Assembly (NCBI RefSeq): GCF_018310695.1
Contig: NZ_JAGXCY010000006.1
Span: forward strand, 176,432 to 240,431
Direction: 5' to 3'
Source: Paenibacillus sp. Marseille-Q4541
GTDB lineage: Bacteria; Bacillota; Bacilli; Paenibacillales; Paenibacillaceae
Length of the DNA: 64,000 nucleotides
Shown here: in pieces, positions 27,383-37,200 of the stretch
Numbering within the stretch: position 1 is the stretch's first letter
Layout: every line of letters starts with the position of its first letter
Notes under the pieces: generated by a model
What the model saw: only the letters and a program-made list of their open reading frames with translations
What the model was told of the DNA's origin: nothing
Database searches by the model: none
Translations under genes and position numbers: made by a program

Positions 27383-27419
27383 TTCCTAAGTTTTGAACTG
27401 TATAGTAAGTGCAGAAACA

Positions 27420-27461
27420 GAATCGAAAACGGGTAGTCATTCCCAGTGTTCGATTTTTTTA
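27420..27461 (+). terminator. Intrinsic terminator after the 48-aa gene
   Basis: AATCGAA, AC and GGG pair with CCC, GT and TTCGATT (12 bp plus one mismatch), followed by seven T. Confidence 0.88.
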
Positions 27462-27488
27462 TATGTGGAAAGAAATATGATTGAGAGG

Positions 27489-27518
27489 AACACAAATCTT
27501 CGGGATTTGTGTTTTTTT
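27489..27518 (+). terminator. Second intrinsic terminator (TTCG loop)
   Basis: Perfect 9-10 bp ACACAAATC/GATTTGTGT arms close a TTCGG loop and precede seven T. It acts as a back-up terminator and insulates the LexA-box promoter downstream. Confidence 0.88.
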
Positions 27519-27548
27519 GTCGTATTGAGGCGAAATCAGTCGGATGAC

Positions 27549-27599
27549 TTGTGTAAAGTCACAAAAATTTGTAATATTTTATGTAGGAACATATGTTCC
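27549..27599 (+). promoter_or_regulatory. Promoter with LexA/SOS-box-like palindrome
   Basis: A -35 TTGTGT (27549-27554) and a -10 TAATAT (27572-27577) are separated by exactly 17 bp. At the expected start site lies the perfect 14-bp palindrome GGAACATATGTTCC (27586-27599), containing GAAC-N4-GTTC, the core of the Gram-positive LexA (DinR) box. Placement right after the -10 fits repression. The outer bases (G/C instead of C/G) deviate from the best Bacillus boxes. Confidence 0.6.
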
Positions 27600-27665
27600 C
27601 TGACAATCTGTTGTCTTTTTATCCTGTTAGTATTTAAATAAAGCATACTGAGGGGAGAGATGTTA

Positions 27666-28424
27666 GTGAGTTCAATACTGGATGTATTCTATACCTGGAA
27701 CCGCGAAGCTATTCCCGTCTCTGGCGAAAAATCACTGTTTTTGCTAATTGAATGGCGCAGTGGACCGCCTGCCAAGAGACAACTGAAAACACCACCCAAA
27801 CTATTGTTTCGGGAAGTTGAATTGTTGATTAAACCCGAGGATGGCATAAGAATAAAGGCTGTTCATGGGGCAAGGGCGAAAGAATCAGACGTCGGATGGG
27901 TAATAGGACTCGGTAACGCATATAAAGGTAAAACAAAATCCCTTTTATTAGAATTTACAGCAGTCTCTCAATCGGCAGGTAAAAAACCAGCATGTTCCGC
28001 CTATTGGAGCGCACTAAAGACGAAGCAAGAGCAACGTGTGCTTTTGCGCAGAGAACAAATTAATCTCATTGTTTCTGCACATTTAGGAATGATTCGTAAG
28101 GAACCAGATCCTAGAGTTCAGAAATATGTGAAGCTAAGTCAAACGACAGCGATCATGAAACAAAGTCTTCGAGCATTTGAAAGAGGAAGAAGCGAGGAAG
28201 GTAGCGAAATTATTAAACGTCATACTGATGAATTACTGATTTTGGCAGTAAGATCCGGTGACTTGGAGTATTATCGTGAAGCCCACATTCTTAACCGTTT
28301 ATGCTTATATTACGAGCAGACCCATGAGCAGTCCTGCTATGAACCTACTGACATGGAAGAAGATTCAAATCATCCTTTTCAGGCATCCTTTGATAATGAT
28401 TATTACGAGAAAGAAGCAAAGTAA
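27666..28424 (+). CDS. Unknown protein resembling C-terminal part of VWA proteins
   Basis: 252 aa from GTG 27666, 8 nt after GGGGAG; an ATG two codons earlier is too close. A beta-sandwich-like first half (LFREVELLIKPEDGIRIKAVHGARA and VGWVIGLGNAYKGKTKSLLLEF) is followed by a helical half (VQKYVKLSQTTAIMKQSLRAFERGRSEEGSEIIKRHTDELL). This order recalls the region behind the VWA domain in Ca-activated-channel-like proteins, but no VWA (MIDAS DxSxS) domain is present. So it may be a stand-alone derivative. The acidic tail has no motif. The LexA-box-like palindrome at its promoter suggests DNA-damage control. Confidence 0.65.
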   Translation: MSSILDVFYTWNREAIPVSGEKSLFLLIEWRSGPPAKRQLKTPPKLLFREVELLIKPEDGIRIKAVHGARAKESDVGWVIGLGNAYKGKTKSLLLEFTAVSQSAGKKPACSAYWSALKTKQEQRVLLRREQINLIVSAHLGMIRKEPDPRVQKYVKLSQTTAIMKQSLRAFERGRSEEGSEIIKRHTDELLILAVRSGDLEYYREAHILNRLCLYYEQTHEQSCYEPTDMEEDSNHPFQASFDNDYYEKEAK

Positions 28425-28601
28425 GCATAGAGATAGCCATGAAAGTCGTAGTAACCAGCAGTTGTCCGCAGCCTCCAGGTGTAGAACGGAAAATACATAA
28501 TGAAAATAAGGGTAATGACCGATATAAGTCCAAAGTGCTATATAACAAAAGGAGCGATCATAGTTCTTATTAACTAAAGTGTTGTTATAGGGGGACATCG
28601 C

Positions 28602-29615
28602 ATGACAGAGCGGCTTATACGATTAATGCGCATCATTACCTTGGTTCAGGCAAAGCCTGGTATTTTAGCAAGAGAACTGGCCGAACGTTGTGAGACATCA
28701 GAACGAACGATATACCGTGATATGGATGCTCTAAGTGCGATGCACATACCGGTTGTGAACATGGGACACGGACGAGGATATCAGTTCATCAGTCGGTTTG
28801 CACTTTATCCACTGAATTGGTCGGAAGAAGAAACGGACGCTTTCGTGAAGCTGGCGGATATAATGGGGCAAGTAAAACCATTATTGCCTCCGGCTTTTGA
28901 AAGTGCCTATGAGAAGGTAATGGCAGCCAGTTTAAAGAAAAAAACAGAACGAGTCGAATGGGCAGAACAATTTGCAGAAGTGATACGGCTTGGAAAAGGA
29001 GAGGAAGATTGGCATGATGACAAGGATGACAAAGTGTTTGTCACTATTGTACAAGCTTCTTTATCCCAAAATACCATTCAGGCAATCTATGATTCACCTA
29101 TAGAAGGGATCGCTGGTTCCGTTAATATAGAACCATCTACGATAAAACTAACGATTGATCCTTATCATTTAGTACCAAAGGAACATCATTTTTATGTAAT
29201 CGGATATTGTCATGATACGGAGCAGGTAGAGTCTTTCCGTATGAGTTGCTTTCGTGAGGCAGATGTATTACCACAAACCTTCCGTAGAGAACAGTTTTTA
29301 CAGAATACATCGATGAAGGATACATGGTCAGTAACGCCGAGTGATGAACGGATTTCATTCAAAGTAAGATTTCATGCAGAAGTTGTGGAGAGAGTAAGGC
29401 GTAGTGAGCTGCTGGTAAAGCCCAAATATTCGTATGAACATAATGGGAATTTAGTGCTTGAAGTGACCGTGAATAACAGTCAGGAGTTTATGGATTGGCT
29501 TCTTCCATATGGACCTGCTGCCGAAATTCTCGAGCCCCCGCATTATCGAAATCAACTACGAGAGAGGCTCAAGACTTGGCTTTGTTTTTATCACGACTTG
29601 TATCAAAATCAATGA
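28602..29615 (+). CDS. HTH - WYL domain transcription regulator
   Basis: 337 aa. The DeoR/HTH_11-type winged helix is at 1-60 (RLIRLMRIITLVQAKPGILARELAERCETSERTIYRDMDAL). A linker and WYL region occupy about 140-230 (TIKLTIDPYHLVPKEHHFYVIGYCHD, where the WYL tripeptide itself is replaced by FYV). The WCX extension (about 245-330) ends the protein. WYL regulators sense nucleic-acid-type or other ligands and often control DNA-damage or defence genes. It lies 177 bp after the LexA-box gene on the same strand and 8 bp from the convergent exonuclease gene. Confidence 0.9.
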   Translation: MTERLIRLMRIITLVQAKPGILARELAERCETSERTIYRDMDALSAMHIPVVNMGHGRGYQFISRFALYPLNWSEEETDAFVKLADIMGQVKPLLPPAFESAYEKVMAASLKKKTERVEWAEQFAEVIRLGKGEEDWHDDKDDKVFVTIVQASLSQNTIQAIYDSPIEGIAGSVNIEPSTIKLTIDPYHLVPKEHHFYVIGYCHDTEQVESFRMSCFREADVLPQTFRREQFLQNTSMKDTWSVTPSDERISFKVRFHAEVVERVRRSELLVKPKYSYEHNGNLVLEVTVNNSQEFMDWLLPYGPAAEILEPPHYRNQLRERLKTWLCFYHDLYQNQ

Positions 29616-29623
29616 AATTAAGG

Positions 29624-30295
29624 TTAGGAGTCCGAAGACCCGAGTAATTTAGCAAGATCTCCAAAGGGGTTATGTTTATCATCATCTCCGCTCGAATACA
29701 CAAGTTTGGATTTGGTTCCTTCTTCTTCGGCTGCACTGTTCTCGGCAAGTTTCAATTGATCAAAATGATGAATAAATACTCTGGCCGTATTGATGGCGTC
29801 ATCAAGGGCTCGGTGCTGGGTACCATCGAATGGAATACCGCACAACGTTAGAGCCTGGCTAAGTCCGAGCTGGCGCGAACCACCTTCTTTGCGAAGGGTC
29901 CGTGAGATTTGTTTTTGGATATCATTATGGTTCATGATCCAGTCCACATTCATTTGATGTGTGCGACAGTGCGATAAAAATTTGCTTTTGTCGTCAGGTC
30001 CCCATGAACAGAGGAAATAGGAATCAGGCAGCCATTCAGTAAACTGCTGGACAGCTTCAGGGAATAAGGGGGCTGCATCAATATCTTTTTGCGAAATGCC
30101 CGTGAACTGGATCGTATCGGTGGACAAAACGGATTTGTTAGAAGGTCGTACATAGGTATGAAATGATTCAATGATGCCGAGGTTTCCTTGTTCATCTACA
30201 GGGGAAACCTTCACAGCGCCGATATCGATAATCTCGGAAGAATACCGAGTACTTCGGCTTACGGTAAATTCAAGATCATAGATAATATAATTCAT
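29624..30295 (-). CDS. DEDDh 3'-5' exonuclease (KapD-like)
   Basis: 223 aa, AAAGGAG before the ATG. RNase H-like exonuclease with Exo I D7 and E9 (YDLEFT), Exo II in TEWLPDSYFLCSWGPDDKSKFL, and Exo III H-x4-D in THRALDDAINTA (written here as Q-H-R-A-L-D-D). The family includes KapD, an inhibitor of the KinA sporulation pathway in B. subtilis, and other RNA/DNA exonucleases. The last 40 residues are a polar tail not needed for catalysis. Convergent with the WYL regulator. Confidence 0.87.
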   Translation of the reverse strand: MNYIIYDLEFTVSRSTRYSSEIIDIGAVKVSPVDEQGNLGIIESFHTYVRPSNKSVLSTDTIQFTGISQKDIDAAPLFPEAVQQFTEWLPDSYFLCSWGPDDKSKFLSHCRTHQMNVDWIMNHNDIQKQISRTLRKEGGSRQLGLSQALTLCGIPFDGTQHRALDDAINTARVFIHHFDQLKLAENSAAEEEGTKSKLVYSSGDDDKHNPFGDLAKLLGSSDS

Positions 30296-30472
30296 GACCG
30301 TTAGCTCCTTTCTCTTTTTTTATTTAGAAGTTATGAAGTTACACTTACTATAGCTAGATACCGACTCATCAGTTCTATGAGTACTATTTTACCTGTTAGA
30401 TGCAAGGCTGTCAGCGTATTTTCTATCTCTTTCTTGGCGAAAATGATAGATACATTAAAAACGATGAATTTG

Positions 30473-30518
30473 AAAGTAAATATAGACAAACAAAACCGTT
30501 TTGATCTATATTTACTTT
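30473..30518. repeat. Perfect 14-bp inverted repeat, long hairpin
   Basis: The arms at 30473-30486 (AAAGTAAATATAGA) and 30505-30518 are exact complements. The 18-nt spacer contains a further CAAAA/TTTTG pair. It lies between the exonuclease and proS genes, which point away from each other, so it is not an end-of-gene terminator for either. Confidence 0.7.
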
Positions 30519-30587
30519 TAATTGAAGCAACCAAAGTTATTATGAAATTAATTTAGTTACATGAATCTTTAGAAAAAATGTGAAATG

Positions 30588-30847
30588 CGATGATCAAGGA
30601 CACAGTATAGGATAACAGCAAATTTCATCAGAGAATGAGATCCGGTAGGCTGAAAGATCTCTGAAATTTGAACTTATACTCCTACCTTGTAGCTGCAAGC
30701 GGGTCTTATTCAGATTTCGTTTGCCGGATGAAGGCACGTTACGCCGGAGAGATGACCAGTCATTTGTAATGGAAAGTAAACAAAGAATGGTCTGAATAAG
30801 GGTGGTACCACGACATTTTCGTCCCTTGACGAAAGTGTCTTTTTTGC
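30588..30847 (+). promoter_or_regulatory. T-box leader controlling proS
   Basis: The invariant T-box AGGGTGGTACCACG is at 30799-30812. It is followed by a terminator (GACA-T-TTTCGTC with GACGAAA-G-TGTC, 30812-30839, then T-run). Upstream, Stem I begins near GATGATCAAGGACA (about 30590), with the GAAAGAT/TCTCTGAAATTTGAA region. The CCT triplet at 30681-30683 is a reasonable Pro specifier. Uncharged tRNA-Pro would favour antitermination and proS expression. Confidence 0.9.
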
Positions 30848-30875
30848 GTTGATACGAAATAGGGAGGGAACAATC

Positions 30876-32627
30876 TTGCGTCAGAGCAAATTATTTATTC
30901 CAACACTGAGAGAAGCGCCAGCTGAGGCGGAAGCACGGAGTCACCAAATCTTGTTACGATCTGGTATGATTCGGCAAACCGCATCGGGCGTATACAGTTT
31001 TTTGCCACTTGGAAGGCGGGTACTTCATAAAATAGAGCAGATTGTTAGAGAAGAAATGGATGCAATTATGGCTCAGGAAACGTTGCTGCCATCGCTGCAA
31101 CCGACGGAGCTGTGGAAAGAATCAGGCAGAGATAGTGATTATGGACCGGAACTGATGAGACTTTCTGATCGTCATGATCGATCTTTTGCTCTAGGACCAA
31201 CTCACGAAGAAGTTATAACAGCACTCGTTCGCGATGAAGTTCATAGTTATCGTCAGCTGCCTTTGACCTTATATCAGATCAGTACAAAGTTTCGGGACGA
31301 ACGCAGACCCCGTTTTGGTGTATTGCGCGGTAGAGAGTTTTTGATGAAAGATGCATATTCATTTTCTACTAACTGGGAGGAACTAGATCGGGTATATGAA
31401 GATATGGTTCAGGCTTACACGCGTATCTTTACTCGGGTAGGACTTCGTTTTACGAAAGTGGAAGCAGATGCTGGTACCATTGGCGGGAGTGGTGAAACCC
31501 ATGAATTTATGGCGCTCGCAGCGATTGGAGAAGATACGATCGTGACTTGTACGAGCTGTAATTATGCAGCTAATTTGGAGAAAGCCATCTATAAAATCCC
31601 GGAAGAGGTTAAAGATGCTCATCTGCTTACGGAAGAGTCAGTATCTCAGAAAGTGAAAGTTCATACACCAGACATGAAGACGATCCAGCAAGTCGCTTCT
31701 TTTTTGGAGAAAGAACCGAAGGATATAATCAAAACCCTTTTGTATGAGGCGGATGGAGTTCCTGTTGCTGTACTTGTTCGTGGTGATCATGATGTGAATG
31801 AGATTAAATTACAACATGCACTTGGGGCTAAACAGGTGGAAATGTTAGATCAGGAGAAAAGCAAGCATCTTCAGCTTCCAGTCGGGTACCTAGGACCCTA
31901 TAATCTATCTATGAAAGTGATAGCGGACCATGCGGTGATTACGATGGAGAGTGGGGTTACTGGAGCTAACGAAAAGGATCAACACTATACTGAGGTGAAG
32001 CCTGGCCTAGATTTTACGTGGGATATAGCTGCTGATGTTCGTAACGCTGCAGAGGGAGATCAGTGTCCTTCGTGCAGCTCTGCACTTGCTTTTGATCGGG
32101 GAATTGAAGTAGGTCATGTGTTTAAACTCGGAACCAAATACAGTGATGCAATGGGAGCTACGTTCTTAAGTCAGGAAGGTACTCCTCAAAAACCAATCAT
32201 GGGTTGTTACGGCATTGGAATCTCTCGCTTACTCGGAACGATTGCTGAGCAATATGCAGTAGATAGTACGATGAACTGGCCTGCTGCTATTGCGCCCTAT
32301 CATGTGCATCTAATTCCAATCTCTGTGAAGGACGAAACGCAAATGCAACTCGTTCAAGAGTTGGAACGTTCCCTCACTGCTCTAGGGCTGGAAGTGTTAG
32401 TAGATGACCGCAATGAACGCCCAGGCGTCAAATTTAAAGATGCTGATCTACTAGGATTGCCTATGCGTGTCATTGTAGGAAAAGATGCGGCAGACAGACA
32501 AGTGGAGTGCAGATTAACTGGGGATTCCCAAGTTGTAGATGACGCGGGTAAGTCCATTTCTGAGCGCTTGTCTATTGAAGAAGTGCTTCATGTGGCTAAG
32601 CATCAAATTTTACCAAAATTACGCTAG
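30876..32627 (+). CDS. proS: Prolyl-tRNA synthetase (bacterial type with editing insert)
   Basis: 583 aa from TTG 30876, with GGGAGGG 7 nt upstream and the protein beginning RQSKLFIPTLREAPAEAEARSH. Class II signature motifs are visible: motif 2 YQISTKFRDERRPRFGVLRGREFLMKDAYSF and motif 3 GCYGIGISRLLGTIAEQ. A YbaK/Cys-tRNA editing-like insert (about 230-395) is between motifs 2 and 3, and the anticodon-binding domain (HLIPISVKDE, DDRNERPGVKFKDADL) ends the protein. It charges tRNA-Pro (EC 6.1.1.15). The T-box gives amino-acid-responsive control. Another proS copy elsewhere cannot be excluded. Confidence 0.97.
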   Translation: MRQSKLFIPTLREAPAEAEARSHQILLRSGMIRQTASGVYSFLPLGRRVLHKIEQIVREEMDAIMAQETLLPSLQPTELWKESGRDSDYGPELMRLSDRHDRSFALGPTHEEVITALVRDEVHSYRQLPLTLYQISTKFRDERRPRFGVLRGREFLMKDAYSFSTNWEELDRVYEDMVQAYTRIFTRVGLRFTKVEADAGTIGGSGETHEFMALAAIGEDTIVTCTSCNYAANLEKAIYKIPEEVKDAHLLTEESVSQKVKVHTPDMKTIQQVASFLEKEPKDIIKTLLYEADGVPVAVLVRGDHDVNEIKLQHALGAKQVEMLDQEKSKHLQLPVGYLGPYNLSMKVIADHAVITMESGVTGANEKDQHYTEVKPGLDFTWDIAADVRNAAEGDQCPSCSSALAFDRGIEVGHVFKLGTKYSDAMGATFLSQEGTPQKPIMGCYGIGISRLLGTIAEQYAVDSTMNWPAAIAPYHVHLIPISVKDETQMQLVQELERSLTALGLEVLVDDRNERPGVKFKDADLLGLPMRVIVGKDAADRQVECRLTGDSQVVDDAGKSISERLSIEEVLHVAKHQILPKLR

Positions 32628-32703
32628 TCAAAATGTGTAATATACTATATTCTAGTAAAAAAGGGTTTGACCTCAGCATATGAACGAATTGTCCTAAAGC
32701 ATA

Positions 32704-32734
32704 GGGCCTTGATTTTAATCAAGGCCCTTTTTTG
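32704..32734 (+). terminator. Intrinsic terminator after proS
   Basis: A 10-bp perfect GGGCCTTGAT/ATCAAGGCCC stem with a short loop is followed by six T. Confidence 0.9.
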
Positions 32735-32970
32735 TGTTTTTTTATAGGACATTGAGGATCCGTTGGACCAAGAGGAGGTTATTTTTTGGGGGAACATTAG
32801 GGGGTGTGACGAATATAGACAGGAATTCATCACTTTCAAACATTAAGGTAAATTATGTATAATAATACGTTAAAAGGATGAAGAGGGTAGACCGATAACA
32901 GAGTAGAGAAAGTACATATTTAAGTAAGTATGCAATACAGAAAAAAACTTAAGATTATAGGAGTGAAAAA

Positions 32971-34224
32971 ATGAAGAAAATTACTAGGTTTGTTTTAGCT
33001 ACAGTTATTTTATTTGGGGCAACAGCATTGCCTCTGGAATCCAAAGCTGCGGGATCTGTACAATTCAAGGATGTGCCTTCCAGTCACTGGGCTAAAAGTG
33101 CAATTGATGCGGCCGTCCAGAAGGGATATTTCAAAGGATATTCAGATGGAACATTCCGTCCGAATGCAACGATTACAAGAGCAGAGTTTGCGGCACTTTT
33201 AAGTCGTTTGTCCAAAAATGAAGTGAAGGAGAATCAAGGAGAGTTTCAAGATGTAAAGGGACATTGGGCTGAGTCCTCTATTAAGCAAGCGGTAGGAATG
33301 GGATTCATTAGCACGAAGGATTACTCAAGTGAGTTTCAACCTGGAAAAGCTCTTACCAGAAGAGAGATGGCGAAATGGATGGCATCTGGATTGTCAGCGA
33401 ATGATGCGGATTACAAAAAAGCTTTGGCTGATACAAGTACAGAATCTACTTTGGTTCCGGTAGCCGAATTTTACAAAGGAGGGTTATCGAAAACGGATTA
33501 TCCTTATGTGTCTGTTGCACTAGGAACCGGCTTAATGGCTGGCTATCCCGATGGAACGTTCGGTCCCAGTAAAACGACCACGAGAGCCGAAACTGCAGTG
33601 ATCTTATCTCGGTTGGATAGCGTTCAAGTGAAGAAGGCTGATAGTTTTAAAGATTTAAATGAGATGAGAGAAGTGGGACTAACAGGTACCAATTTAACTT
33701 CAGCTACTCCTTTTGTATATGCCAAACTCTATAATTCTTCTGAACTTGCAAGCTTTGATCGAGTAATTAATAAAGAATTTAATCTAAAAAATGGCTTAGG
33801 AACTATGAAGGTACATCGCATGATTATTGCCGATGCCACATCTTCGAAAACAGTTAGAAATTTATATGGGAAAATTTTTATTGATGAGGAATATAATAGA
33901 CCCATTGATTCTGACCGATATGAGGTTTTTGTAGAGGCAACAGTAATTCCAAGTGGGGATAATTTGAAAAATCTAGCGTTTTATAATTCTACTGGAAGTA
34001 GACTGACAAGTGGTAATAACTTTGAAAGTGGGACAATTAAGAAGTATGGAATAATCAACTTGCCACATACAGAGTATGTTACATCAGGTTTTTTTACAAA
34101 AGGAGTAGAAAGAAGATTTTGGATGAATTCATCTATAAATAGAAGCTGGGTGGAGTCAATTACTGAAAATGGGGGAAGGTTTTCTGCTGGGAAAGAAGCT
34201 ACCTCATTTTATATTCCTAAATGA
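32971..34224 (+). CDS. S-layer homology (SLH) surface protein
   Basis: 417 aa, TAGGAG 8 nt before ATG. The signal peptide is 1-27. Three SLH motifs span about 29-220: FKDVPSSHWAKSAIDAAVQKG with GYSDGTFRPNATITRAEFAAL, a diverged second (FQDVKGHWAESSIKQA), and YVSVALGTGLMAGYPDG with TTTRAETAVILSRL. SLH anchors to pyruvylated wall polymer. The C-terminal 190 residues are unlike any family I know. From about 33660 the DNA is visibly richer in A and T than the SLH half. The stop overlaps the next gene's start (ATGA), so it forms a coupled pair with the 1178-aa secreted protein and may dock it to the cell surface. Confidence 0.9.
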   Translation: MKKITRFVLATVILFGATALPLESKAAGSVQFKDVPSSHWAKSAIDAAVQKGYFKGYSDGTFRPNATITRAEFAALLSRLSKNEVKENQGEFQDVKGHWAESSIKQAVGMGFISTKDYSSEFQPGKALTRREMAKWMASGLSANDADYKKALADTSTESTLVPVAEFYKGGLSKTDYPYVSVALGTGLMAGYPDGTFGPSKTTTRAETAVILSRLDSVQVKKADSFKDLNEMREVGLTGTNLTSATPFVYAKLYNSSELASFDRVINKEFNLKNGLGTMKVHRMIIADATSSKTVRNLYGKIFIDEEYNRPIDSDRYEVFVEATVIPSGDNLKNLAFYNSTGSRLTSGNNFESGTIKKYGIINLPHTEYVTSGFFTKGVERRFWMNSSINRSWVESITENGGRFSAGKEATSFYIPK

Positions 34225-37200
34225 GAAAGTGTGACTATAAAATGATAAACATTAGTAAAATAATAATGTTTTTTAGATGGCTTTCTATTGTTATCATTTT
34301 TGTTTCATCAATAACTTTTTTTTCGGATTTATCATATTCTGAAGCTGCTCCTCAGGTAGTTGTAGTAAGTCCTGATTCTGAAGATATTGAACCTCTCAAA
34401 CATCCCACAGTAAGCCCAGCAGGCCCTATAGGATATCAAAAAAAGGTGAAACTAGTTGATGGAATTAAGAATGCTGGACCTGGAGTTTATTGGGTACAGA
34501 TTGACAATGGTTATTGGGTGGCTACTTCATACAGAGGAAATATCTCCGTAAAAAATACTGGATCAAGAAATGATCCTTGGCCATCTGTAGGTTTAGTAAA
34601 AGATAAGATAGAAATGGTAGGAAAACCTATATATATGCCTGATGACTATACTGATGCTAATGGTGAACTAATACAACCCAATATAGTCTCAAATGCTATT
34701 ATTACTAAAGTAGCGACAACTCAGGATCAAGGAATTACTTCGTTGATAAAAAGTTTGGAGTTAGTGGGTGAAAAAACTGGAGTCTTACTGGAGTCTGAAA
34801 CAGGGAGGAGGGTTTATCCAACACTTCCAGGTGAAAATAACTCTTACTTGGAAGAATATAATAGATACACTGGGAACGATGGAGATAATGGATATCCCAA
34901 AAATACTGCAATGTATTTGACTCCACTTACTATAACTTGGCGAGGTAAAGTAATTGAGCAGAAAAAGATACAGCTGAGTGGGAAAAATAATTTGAAAGTA
35001 AACGAACAAACCTATCTTAAAGGCGAAGTTTCAACGATTAAGCCAGGTGAAGATAACTACGGTAATCCTGTAGATATCTCAACAAGAACAGATACAACGT
35101 GGTCATCCGATAAAAAATCAGTTGTAGAAGTAAATGAGAGTGGACGTATTACTGGAAAAAGTAAGGGAATCGCGAAAATAACAGTCCGCTGGAAAGAGAA
35201 AGAAGAAGACGGCGGTCTATATGATCTGATGACTTCTATTACAGTGACCGTAACCGAAGAAGGCTGTCTTGAAGGTGAAGAATGCGGGGGCGAAGGAGAA
35301 GACCCTAGTGGTGGAGGTGCCTGCAAATACACCATTAACCCACCTTCACAAGTCTCCTCACCTACGACTACTTTTATGGAACCGGGAGCACAAGGGCATA
35401 TATTAGGTGATGATACAGCAAATGGGAGACATTTTGATGCTACCTTAGGTATCCCTACTTCTGAAAATTTATATGCTAATACTTGGGCAATGAAATATTT
35501 GTATCAGCATACCTTTGGTCAACAAAAAGGAACAGTAACCTATGATTGTAATGCGGAAGTTACATACTTATTGAAGTGGAAAGAAAAGCAAGATCCAATT
35601 AAAGGGGAAGACGGGAAAGAAACACCACAGCCGGATATTGAAAAAAGCGAAAATGAAACGAAAAAGTATTCGTTTTCCTTCACTCGTAATTACTCTTATT
35701 GGAAGATAAATAACTTAGAAGTTTACAAGATAGATCGTGCTACGATGTCTAATTACGCTTTGCCTAACGGGAACGCCACATTACTTCCTAAGGGATATAG
35801 CATTCCTTCAGTAGATATGGAACATACGGAAGATGTACAAACTCATGTTATTCCAAAAGAAACGAGTGAGATTAGTTTTACACCAGAAGTTGTAGACAAA
35901 GGTGGATATACAAAACCAACCCCACCTGACGATACGAACAAAATAAAATCGTTAGCTGAAGGACAAACCAAACCGCCTGATGTTAAAAACGATGCTCTCC
36001 ATTTTTCATATGAAAGTGGTACCACAACTGTTATGGATGGTAGTACTGTCTCAGAGAATGGTCCTACTCCCTCTAAAATACCAGACCCTTCTAAGATCGG
36101 TCCCTATAAAGAAACAGGAGAACAAGTACTGTATCAGGATCGCTTACTTATTAGTAAGTCATTGATTAACCAGGCGCATACGTCTTCTACAGGAACAATA
36201 AACTATAGTCTGTTACCTACCAATGTAGGAGGAAGCGGAGATAAGAGTTTTTCCATTCAACCTATTAACACGGTTACCGTACACACACCTGTCGTTAACT
36301 ATTCCTCTGTAACCGATGACCAGGCTCACAACCAGAAAACAAAACCAAATTATAGCCGGGCTGCATTTATTCTTGATCGGCCATTCAAAGTCAGGATTCC
36401 AACAGATGGTCAGCATGTTAGTTACCCTGGTTATGGAGATCGGGACTACGCTAAGTATGTCAGAACGAAAGAAGTTTATTTCCCTTTTGATGTATACAGT
36501 GGGGACAAACGTACTTTTTATTCTAAAAATACGTGGATTCCCGTCCCAGTTTCTCAACCGGAAATGGAGTTTTTCTTGCCTGTTTGGGTTGATGAAGGGG
36601 ATTATACCGTCTATTTTCGTACAATAGCGGAAAATGCACCCACTGATTTTACTCATCAGCCGGATGCTAACACGGATCTTTTGAACCATGTTGCAACAGA
36701 TACGGCAGCGGTTGAGGTCATTGGGAGATTATATGATTTTCATATAACGGATATTGCTGATTATGAGTGGGAGACGGTTTTTCGTAGCATTCTAGGTAGT
36801 CCGATTCCATCTGGATTCAGCTATTGGACTGGACTCAATGGAATCGATGGAGCAGCAAGAGGTAACTCATCGCCATTTATTTTGCCTGTTCGTCCGGGAA
36901 GTCATCCCGTACCTAGTTACTCCAACGTAGCAGTAAAAACAGGATATCATTTCAAGTTTGATCTAAAGACGAAAGGGAATATGTTTACGTCGTCCGATGG
37001 AATACGTGTCACGCCTTCTTTTTATTATGTGGCAAAGGACGGATCGCAAAGGCAGGAAGTAGATCTGTATTATAGCAAGGGCGAGAAACATTTTATTCGG
37101 ATTGGATCCGCTCAGGACGAGGAGAAAAGATTTGTTGTGCTAAATTCCCGCTTGCGCAACGTGCCAGCAGTGGAGATGACCGATACAGCCGCCTATCGTT

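Noticed and set aside
27393..27641. 82-codon plus-strand ORF
   Set aside because: It runs through two intrinsic terminators and the LexA-box promoter, and has no ribosome binding site.
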